A DNA stretch of 64,000 nucleotides from an uncultured Bacteroidales bacterium (GTDB lineage Bacteria; Bacteroidota; Bacteroidia; Bacteroidales; Paludibacteraceae), in contig ONMV01000004.1 of assembly GCA_900319005.1 (NCBI GenBank), positions 62,001 to 126,000 on the forward strand. The letters run 5' to 3'. Of the stretch, positions 58,143 through 64,000 are shown one piece after another (the first letter of the stretch is position 1; every line of letters begins with the position of its first letter). The notes beneath the pieces are model-generated. The model ran no database searches, was not told the DNA's origin, and worked only from the letters and a program-made list of their open reading frames with translations. The position numbers and the translations under genes are program-made.

Positions 58143-60056
58143 TTAGTCCCGTGCGGGTCTCCCTTGTACATCGTACATCCTTCCTTCGTACATCAAATAG
58201 ATCTGTCCGTCACGGAGTACTTTCGTACATTGTACATCGTCCCCTTGTACATTCTCCACGCCTTGTCCTTTCTGCTGATAGGTAAAGCGGATTGTGGAGC
58301 CGTAATAGGACGTACATTCGCCGCTCAGAATGGGTTGGTTCCCCTCGTAAGAGAGTGTTATTTCGCCGCCGACGATGTACCAGATAGCGTGAGCATAACC
58401 GGCTTCGTCCATCAGCGCTACATAACACGGGATCAGGGTGCTTCCGTACCGACCGAGCGAAGCGCTGAACGAACCGCTCTCCTCGCTCCCGTTCACGGGA
58501 TAAATACCCGCCTCCGGATAAGCCTCTTCAGCGTACATGCCTAAATGGACATAAGCGCGCAGACCGTTGATGTCCGCCTGCATTTGGGTCAGGTAGATAT
58601 CGATGATACCGTCTTTGCTGACGCTCTTGCTGTCCCATATGATCGTGTCTAAGACCATCGTGATCATCGCTTTCTCTTTCTGCTCGTCCGTGTAGGGCGC
58701 TTCTTTCGGATCTACCTCCGGAGCGGGATAAAGCTCAATATGCGGAGTTTGTACCAATACAAAATCATACGTGCTGCCTATCACGTCCTCCATATGCATC
58801 GTGTAGATCCAACGACCGTCTCCTTTCGGCGCCAACGTCAGCGTCGCTAACGTGAAGTCATACGGACCGCCGGCAAAAATGTTCATCTCGAAATCTTCTT
58901 GGTTCTGCGAAAGAATCAAACCGTCTATCGTGCCGTCTGCCAGACTGTACGTCCCGCTCACCATCGACATCGGATGACTCAGAATCACATCGGTCAATAC
59001 CTGCGGATAATCGTCCTGATGGGAGAAATTGAAAGTATAGACATACCGGTTATTCAAGCTGTCGGACAGATTGCTCATATAGGTGATTGTCGCCGTGTCG
59101 ATAGTTAATGTCACGTGCTCCGGCTCTTTCGGCTGTTCCTCTTCTACGTACAGCATGTTATACCCCTTTGCATGGATGTTAACGGTCGATCCGTTATGGG
59201 AAAGGGCACTACCGGTGATGAGGATCGTGTCGCCTTTCTCGTTGTAACTCACGCTGAGACTGCCGCTCGCGAGGTAATACGGAGTGTACTGACCCCAACT
59301 CTCCTTGTCCGCACGGATAGCTGCGTAACTCGGGTCATCGCCCGCTGTGCTGCCCAAATAGCCTTTCGAAGCGGTGATAGTGCCGGCTTCATAACTCGCA
59401 TCGATCGTGTAATGACCTGCCGGCATATCCATCGTGTCGGACAACAGACGCAACTCAATCCAGTCGTACGTCTCCTGTGCTATCTCATTGAGCGTCACCT
59501 CGATATATGTATCCCGTTCACGGAAATGAATAACGTCAGCCGTGAAATCCACCGTCGTCGGCTTCGTCGGCTCAAAGCGGTAAGGGTCTTTCTCCAGTTC
59601 CGGATCTACCGGACCCTCTGCGTACGCAAAATCATACGGCGCAATGACGTAGGTGTACGCCGTGCCGTTACGCGTAGCGGTGATCGAACCGCTCAGGGTA
59701 CAAGTCGTCTCATCTTTCTGAATAATACTGAGACTGATCGGTGAATTCTCCTCCGGGTAATACCACATATCTACGGCATTGCCGTTCGCTTTCGTCTTAT
59801 GTACAAAACTGCTCACATACCCAATCGTCTTGTCCGACGTGCTGAACGAACCAATCGCTGAACGACTGCTCGGCCAAAGATCAAAAGCCATCTCGTACTC
59901 GCCCGTAGAAGTAGCTGCATTAACGGTTACGAAGAAATTATTCTTGTCGGTTGTCAGATCCTCTATCGTCACTTGGCTGGCGGTCACATCATATGCGCCA
60001 AATGCGTTTACAGCCGCCATCATGCATAGCATTATGCTCGTAATAATTTTTCTCAT
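58143..60056 (-). CDS. Secreted repeat-domain protein with C-terminal sorting-like motif
   Basis: The 637-residue protein starts at MRKIITSIML, directly before a signal peptide (to about VNAFGA); the longer frame overlaps the promoter. The mature part holds about four copies of a domain of roughly 110-130 residues, recognisable by a GxYxI or IGSFSTSD segment, WYxxSGxLSVSY and a closing ITGSALSHNGST or LSGSITATRNGT strand pair. The C-terminus is KVLRDGQIYLMYEGRMYDVQGRPARD. It resembles the neighbour at 60398 throughout. It is probably exported to the surface by T9SS, an inference. The linker VQGDDVQCTK comes from the GTAC repeat family. Confidence 0.75.
   Translation of the reverse strand: MRKIITSIMLCMMAAVNAFGAYDVTASQVTIEDLTTDKNNFFVTVNAATSTGEYEMAFDLWPSSRSAIGSFSTSDKTIGYVSSFVHKTKANGNAVDMWYYPEENSPISLSIIQKDETTCTLSGSITATRNGTAYTYVIAPYDFAYAEGPVDPELEKDPYRFEPTKPTTVDFTADVIHFRERDTYIEVTLNEIAQETYDWIELRLLSDTMDMPAGHYTIDASYEAGTITASKGYLGSTAGDDPSYAAIRADKESWGQYTPYYLASGSLSVSYNEKGDTILITGSALSHNGSTVNIHAKGYNMLYVEEEQPKEPEHVTLTIDTATITYMSNLSDSLNNRYVYTFNFSHQDDYPQVLTDVILSHPMSMVSGTYSLADGTIDGLILSQNQEDFEMNIFAGGPYDFTLATLTLAPKGDGRWIYTMHMEDVIGSTYDFVLVQTPHIELYPAPEVDPKEAPYTDEQKEKAMITMVLDTIIWDSKSVSKDGIIDIYLTQMQADINGLRAYVHLGMYAEEAYPEAGIYPVNGSEESGSFSASLGRYGSTLIPCYVALMDEAGYAHAIWYIVGGEITLSYEGNQPILSGECTSYYGSTIRFTYQQKGQGVENVQGDDVQCTKVLRDGQIYLMYEGRMYDVQGRPARD
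58180..58260. repeat. GTACATCGTACAT-type repeats at the 3-prime end of the secreted gene
   Basis: Words GTACATCGTACATCC, CGTACATTGTACATCG and TTGTACATTC. Part of them encode the C-terminal motif itself. Confidence 0.7.
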
Positions 60057-60082
60057 AATACCCCAAATTATAAAATCGGGTA

Positions 60083-60114
60083 CAAAATTACAACAAATTT
60101 TGCATATATGCAAG
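60083..60114 (-). promoter_or_regulatory. Promoter of the secreted-protein gene
   Basis: CTTG (60111-60114), 20 nt, TAATTTTG (60083-60090). Confidence 0.75.
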
Positions 60115-60264
60115 CGTTCGGGGATTTTTTTTGAGAAAAGGAGCGATTTATCGCGTCTTAAAGGTCCCTGAGCGTCAATCGGGAGCTTGCTCACGGATAG
60201 CCGCTCAGTGTCCTTTAAGGATAGACCTTAGTCTTTTTTCTCAAAAAAAATCCCCGCCCTTGCT
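60110..60264. ncRNA. Long imperfect palindrome: candidate structured RNA or MITE-like element
   Basis: Outer arms of about 30 nt (60110-60139 with 60235-60264) share GGGGATTTTTTTTGAGAAAA. Inside, CTTAAAGG (60157-60164) pairs with CCTTTAAG (60212-60219), and CTGAGCG (60168-60174) with CGCTCAG (60202-60208), followed by a small GAGC / GCTC loop stem. A promoter-like sequence at 60326-60357 points into it on the minus strand. The 155-nt rod with internal loops could be a regulatory RNA or a miniature inverted-repeat element. Confidence 0.5.
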
Positions 60265-60397
60265 TATATATCCCGCAAAATGCGAACGTACTTTCGGCGG
60301 GAACCCACCGTCAAGGTGGGAGGGCCGAAGGTACAAAAAAAATCTCACATACGCAAGTGTACGCGAGATTTTCATGCATTTTTATGTTAAAAACGGC
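60265..60397. other. Leader region with weak promoter and hairpin
   Basis: A minus-strand promoter (CTTG 60354-60357, 20 nt, TACCTTCG 60326-60333, one mismatch) is followed by the hairpin CCCACC / GGTGGG (60304-60320). No gene seen. A run of CATACGCAAGTGTACG recalls the palindrome at 44324. Confidence 0.5.
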
Positions 60398-61885
60398 TTA
60401 TCTGACCTCTTTTCCTTGTACATCGTACATTTGGCCTTCGTAAATCAGGTAGATCTGTCCGTCAAGAAGCACCTTCTTGCTGACTCCTGAAGGCTGATCA
60501 CTGATAGCTTCAATTCCTGTAGCTGTATAGCTGAAATCGAAGGGTTTGAGAATATAGGTCATCTCGTTCTCGCAAAGCAAGTTTCCGGAAATGGTATAAT
60601 TACCGTTACTCTTCTTGTTGATCGTGAGGGTAGCACCGCTCGCTACGTACCAGCTGCTCTGTCCGCGCTCCACTTTGCTCCATGCGCTCAGTCCGTTGTT
60701 ATACGTGAACGTACCGTCAATCGACTCGCTCTCAATCTCCATCAAAAGGCTGTATGAGACACTATTGGCGTCCGCAGCGGTAACAGTAATCTGCCATCCG
60801 TCTAATACGGAAGCTACTGAGATCTTGCTCGCCGTCAGTTCAACCTCCTTGCTCGTCTCGTCATAACCGAAAGGAATACCGGCACCCTCATTGTCGCTGA
60901 AATGGTAGTAATGAACGGCTTCCACGCGTTTCTTGCCATATACGGCCTGGTAGTTCAGATCCACGTCAGTGCAGGTGAGTGTGCCGCCGTAGAAGCTGTA
61001 CTGGTTCGTTCCTTTGGACTTGATCTGGATCGTACTGAGCGAGTCGTTAGCGAGATAGCGTGTCTTGTTGATTTTCAGGTCTTTCACATAACTGTTGGAC
61101 GAGTAGAGCAGGTTACCTCCTTGCGTAGCAAACGTACCTACAATCGATTCGGACGAAGGATAGATAGCGAGTTGCACCTCGTAGTTACGCTCCGTGTTAT
61201 CTTCGCGGTTCTTGCCTACGCAACTGAGCGTGAGGAAATAACGGATGGCGTCATAGTCGCTGTCGTCGCGCAGAACACTGATACCGTTCACGGTCATGTC
61301 GTAGTTATAAACAGCAGCCTCGTATTCACCGGTGTAGCCGAAGACGAATGGTGTCTGGCTAATGCCTTGCTCTAAAATATGTTCTGCGTCGTAACTGTAG
61401 TTATAGACGTATATATTGGTTTGATTGAGGCGCTGGGAGAAATACAATGTGCACTCGCCGATACTATAGCTGCCGTCCGCCTCTTTGTTGATCACGAAAC
61501 GGGACACATAGTTCTCGTCTTTGTACAGCACACGGCTGGTACTGCCGGAGGTAAACTCCGTATTGACCATGTTGATGGTCTGGTCGTTGACATTCGCCGA
61601 GTTGCTGGTGCGGCTGGCACCCTCGGTCGTATAGACGCCTTCCAGCGTACGGTCGTCCGAGTTGAGGACAATCTTGACGGTGGAGGTGTAGAATGTCTCC
61701 GGCTTACTGGTGTACTCCGCTGTGTTCTTGCATTTCTGGCTGAACGTAATGGTGTACTGGTTCTTGGTAGTGCTCTTCAAGGTGTCCACCGTCAGATCGG
61801 TAATACCGCAAAGATAGTTGTACGTGGTGGCATTGGCTGCCATCGTCAGCGCACAAAGCGCCATAAACATAAATACTTTCTTCAT
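60398..61885 (-). CDS. Secreted repeat-domain protein with C-terminal sorting-like motif
   Basis: The 495-residue protein has a signal peptide (to about AANA, residue 19). It contains about four domain copies related to those of the protein at 58143, for example YEVQLAIYPSSESIVGTFATQGGNLL and SYSLLMEIESESIDGTFTYNNGLSAWSKV followed by SGATLTINKKSNGNYTISGNLLC. The end is KKVLLDGQIYLIYEGQMYDVQGKEVR. Function is unknown; surface location is inferred from the C-terminal motif. The start overlaps the stop of the small membrane protein by 4 nt (ATGA). Codons for AISDQPSGVS (60480-60508) are repeat-like. Confidence 0.75.
   Translation of the reverse strand: MKKVFMFMALCALTMAANATTYNYLCGITDLTVDTLKSTTKNQYTITFSQKCKNTAEYTSKPETFYTSTVKIVLNSDDRTLEGVYTTEGASRTSNSANVNDQTINMVNTEFTSGSTSRVLYKDENYVSRFVINKEADGSYSIGECTLYFSQRLNQTNIYVYNYSYDAEHILEQGISQTPFVFGYTGEYEAAVYNYDMTVNGISVLRDDSDYDAIRYFLTLSCVGKNREDNTERNYEVQLAIYPSSESIVGTFATQGGNLLYSSNSYVKDLKINKTRYLANDSLSTIQIKSKGTNQYSFYGGTLTCTDVDLNYQAVYGKKRVEAVHYYHFSDNEGAGIPFGYDETSKEVELTASKISVASVLDGWQITVTAADANSVSYSLLMEIESESIDGTFTYNNGLSAWSKVERGQSSWYVASGATLTINKKSNGNYTISGNLLCENEMTYILKPFDFSYTATGIEAISDQPSGVSKKVLLDGQIYLIYEGQMYDVQGKEVR
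60480..60508. repeat. CAGTGATCAGCC-type repeat in the secreted gene
   Basis: Minus-strand words CTATCAGTGATCAGCC and TTCAGGAGTCAGC, in frame before the C-terminal motif. Confidence 0.55.
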
Positions 61886-62184
61886 TGTTTTTTGTTTTTT
61901 TGTATGTTAAACTTTTTGATAAGCCGGAGGGTGTATAGGAGTGCCATAAAAAGGAATGGCCATGCGGCGTCACCGACGGGGGTAGGGTTACCGGTTGGTG
62001 TCGGAGGCGCAATGCGTCGCGGACCGGAAGCAACAGTCCCGGTGGTTGAAGAGGTCGATGCCATTCCATCGGTTCCGATGGTAGGGGCTGAGGCATACAT
62101 GCTACCGGAGCCATGCATGGAACTGGTCGATTGGAACCCGATAGTCGGGATGGAAGCCAGCGGATAAGTATTATTCTCGTTCAT
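61882..62184 (-). CDS. Small Ser/Thr-rich protein with TPVGDAAW-membrane-basic C-terminus
   Basis: The 100-residue protein has no signal peptide. Residues 1-70 are rich in Ser, Thr, Gly, Pro and Met (STSSMHGSGSMYASAPTIG). The end is PTPTGNPTPVGDAAW, then one membrane segment (PFLFMALLYTLRLI) and a basic tail (KKFNIQKNKKQ). The motif-membrane-basic order resembles C-terminal sorting signals of other bacteria, and similar TP-(V/I)-GD tails are known to me from Bacteroidota proteins. It lies between two T9SS-like cargo genes: 15 nt after one and overlapping the next by 4 nt. Function unknown. Confidence 0.65.
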   Translation of the reverse strand: MNENNTYPLASIPTIGFQSTSSMHGSGSMYASAPTIGTDGMASTSSTTGTVASGPRRIAPPTPTGNPTPVGDAAWPFLFMALLYTLRLIKKFNIQKNKKQ

Positions 62185-62199
62185 ACGTCTTCTTCTTTT

Positions 62200-64000
62200 T
62201 TATTGGATCATCGCTCCTTGGGCGCTGAAGATACGTCCGTTATGAAGGATGAATAAATGGTTATTATACATCACTTTCTTGCCGGTGGTAATGGCAGGAG
62301 TGGTTTCGAGCGCAGTAGGTGTGCTCGGAGCGTTGTAGGTTAACACAAAGCGGTTATGTACGTCGGTATCCGTTGTGGTGAACGAATAGGAAGTATCGCT
62401 TGTGATCTGCGTGTACGTGTTGGTGTTTATATCCAGCAGGTAGAGGGGCTGCGCTTCGTCGCTGTACTCGAATGTGAAAGTGTAACTATTATCTTGTTCT
62501 CCGGCTTTGAAGCCCATCTGTACGCCTTCGAAAGTAGGAATACAGTTAATCGCAAGGTCGCCGTCAGGACTAAGGGCAAAGAGCTGCGGTGCGACGGATT
62601 CGCCAAACAGTTTGTGTCCGTCCCATCCATTTTCAAAGGCTTCGCTGAAGTCACTTCTCTCCCACATATACAGCTGGTCTCCGTATCCGTTTTCTGCATG
62701 CACGAAGAGTCGGATCTTGTTCGCCTCTTCGGCAGCCTCGCGAAGAGGTGCTCTGTTCGGTCCGGGGACCGTTCCGCTTAAGGCGGGTTGATAAACAATC
62801 TTGTTGTAATCCAAAGTTACGCTGGAACCGCCTGCAGCATTCGTAAACACCGAGAAGGACTGCATAGCGGGGATGATAGCGTCTCCGGCTGTTCCGGGGG
62901 TATATCCGGTATAATTTGATGCAAAACCTCCTTTTTCGTAATCACTCGCACTGGTGGAATTGAAGATATAAACAGTAGCTTCCGTATTGGTGAAGTCGGA
63001 AGTCTCCATCGCATTTATCTTGATGGGTGCCATCCATGAGTTCGCCAGCAGGTTCTCGTTGTTGGGGTTCTCTGTACCCACGCCGCTTTGCCAGTTGAGA
63101 CCGCTAATGGTCTGGTTTTCAGAAGCAACGAGTGTGCCCTGCTGCCAGTAGTTATGATGGGTTCCATCGGCAGAGAAGACGCAGTATCCCTTGAAGGGTG
63201 TCATTCCTTGTCCCTCATTAACGCGTTCCCATCCTATGACACCTCCGGTATGGTTGATACCATAGACCCATGAGTTGTACCAGTTATGTAGGATATTCGT
63301 CTCATCGTTAAAGGGCGTACCGACATATTGTGCTACAGACGTATTGTCATCACTTGTTCCACTGGAGAGGGTGGTAAAGTTAACGGTGGCTTTGTTCGTA
63401 CCATCGTGCGAACCTATTACTAAAGCGCCGAGACCGTTCGTCTCATCGGAATGGATGATGATGTCATTGGCTTCTGTCGCATTGTATGTCTCGCCGTCAG
63501 TTGTCTTTTGGATACTTCCTGCTACAATGAGTTTCTGTCCGGCATTGACAACCAATTGTCCGTTGTTGCCACCTTCTTGGTTGATGATAACGTTCTTCGC
63601 TTGAGCTGTAGTAACATTAACCGTAACCGGCTTGTTGAGGAATACGTCAAAATCAATAGTAGGCACGCTTTGCGGTTTCCAGTTTCCGGCAGTGTTCCAA
63701 TTGCCGTCCCCTGCTGTATTGTTGAACTCATAGCAAGGACGGAAACAAACACCCCAGTTCTTTACGGTACTATTTTGCCAAATACAGAATCTTCCTTTTT
63801 GTGTATATGCGGACCAATTTCCATCACCACCACCCCAACCGGTTACAGTCCAAAGATTTTGATTGTCTTGAAGGACTAAACTATTAGTCAAGTTATGTAC
63901 ATTATCGTTTCCTGTACCCCAATCCAAAGTAGAACTCTTTAAACGACAGAAAATTACATTTGTACAAGTAGATGGAACCCATCCTTCATATAGGTAATTT
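62200..64000 (-). CDS. Secreted surface protein, 5-prime end outside the window
   Basis: The frame is open to the right edge. A TTG at 63927 can look like a start, but 24 further codons (NYLYEGWVPSTCTNV...) continue upstream without a stop, so the gene is cut by the window. About 599 residues are visible: beta-rich segments with NWNTAGNWKPQSVPTIDFDVFLNKPVTVN, which recall adhesin-type beta-helix or Ig-like stalk proteins, then a region with APIKINAMETSDFTNTEATVYIFNS. It ends KKVMYNNHLFILHNGRIFSAQGAMIQ, the shared C-terminal motif. Surface export by T9SS is inferred. Confidence 0.75.
   Translation of the reverse strand, partial: NYLYEGWVPSTCTNVIFCRLKSSTLDWGTGNDNVHNLTNSLVLQDNQNLWTVTGWGGGDGNWSAYTQKGRFCIWQNSTVKNWGVCFRPCYEFNNTAGDGNWNTAGNWKPQSVPTIDFDVFLNKPVTVNVTTAQAKNVIINQEGGNNGQLVVNAGQKLIVAGSIQKTTDGETYNATEANDIIIHSDETNGLGALVIGSHDGTNKATVNFTTLSSGTSDDNTSVAQYVGTPFNDETNILHNWYNSWVYGINHTGGVIGWERVNEGQGMTPFKGYCVFSADGTHHNYWQQGTLVASENQTISGLNWQSGVGTENPNNENLLANSWMAPIKINAMETSDFTNTEATVYIFNSTSASDYEKGGFASNYTGYTPGTAGDAIIPAMQSFSVFTNAAGGSSVTLDYNKIVYQPALSGTVPGPNRAPLREAAEEANKIRLFVHAENGYGDQLYMWERSDFSEAFENGWDGHKLFGESVAPQLFALSPDGDLAINCIPTFEGVQMGFKAGEQDNSYTFTFEYSDEAQPLYLLDINTNTYTQITSDTSYSFTTTDTDVHNRFVLTYNAPSTPTALETTPAITTGKKVMYNNHLFILHNGRIFSAQGAMIQ

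Noticed and set aside
63850-63927. TTG at 63927 as the start of the last gene
   Set aside because: The same frame continues without a stop to the window edge and there is no signal peptide after the TTG, so the gene is partial.

Overview
The window looks like chromosomal DNA of a Bacteroidota bacterium, probably order Bacteroidales. Nearly every transcription unit is preceded by the Bacteroidota promoter TTTG (or CTTG) - 20 nt - TAnnTTTGc, and Shine-Dalgarno sites are not evident. Family content agrees: a SecD-SecF fusion, ATP-dependent PEP carboxykinase, DUF4270- and DUF4290-type proteins, a 65-residue-class S21, Mpl, a CtpA-type S41 peptidase, lipoproteins, and secreted proteins with a short conserved C-terminal motif of the kind seen on type IX secretion (T9SS) cargo. 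I see no phage, plasmid, insertion sequence, CRISPR array, rRNA or complete tRNA.

Layout. 1-6405 (minus): a prs / M28 peptidase operon, a DUF4290-like gene, a secreted EEP-family nuclease, an orphan promoter-hairpin region, and a lipoprotein / LTA-synthase-like pair. 6591-12733 (plus): ssb with a FemAB/GNAT-like acyltransferase and two glycosyltransferases, then tonB and recG. 12817-19807: rpsU (minus), tcdA, a CNNM/CorC-type membrane protein with smpB (plus), pdxB-panC (minus), then a starch-synthase-like protein with a DUF4270 lipoprotein (plus). 19819-24832 (minus): secDF-clpP-clpX. 25023-27229: a small membrane protein converging on pckA. 27747-32923 (minus): yceD-rpmF, a pseudouridine synthase and an MMPL transporter. 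33003-44276 (minus): a secreted protein, a giant repeat-rich surface protein, an outer-membrane barrel, xseA and an HhH protein, apparently co-transcribed. 44369-46766 (minus): an atypical response regulator, rpe and a competence-domain-only ComEC. 47113-48907: an FN3 lipoprotein and a strong candidate structured RNA. 48908-51438 (plus): ansA and pepD. 51475-58075 (minus): S41 peptidase, dCMP deaminase, mpl, a short trigger factor and typA. 58143-64000 (minus): a cluster of secreted proteins sharing a domain and a C-terminal motif, with a long imperfect palindrome between two of them; the last gene runs off the right edge.

The most unusual theme is a set of dispersed, degenerate short tandem repeats (units of about 9-15 nt, several families). 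They lie between genes and also in frame inside conserved housekeeping genes (secDF, recG, typA, ssb, mpl, tcdA, pepD, yceD and others). In two places a repeat tract supplies the TTG start codon of a gene. Other points: a tRNA-Leu 5-prime-half sequence embedded in the rpsU reading frame, two or three candidate non-coding RNAs with their own promoters, a trigger factor without its PPIase domain, an SSB without the acidic tip, and a response regulator with Glu in place of the phospho-acceptor Asp. All functional calls come from reading the sequence; none was confirmed by a database search.
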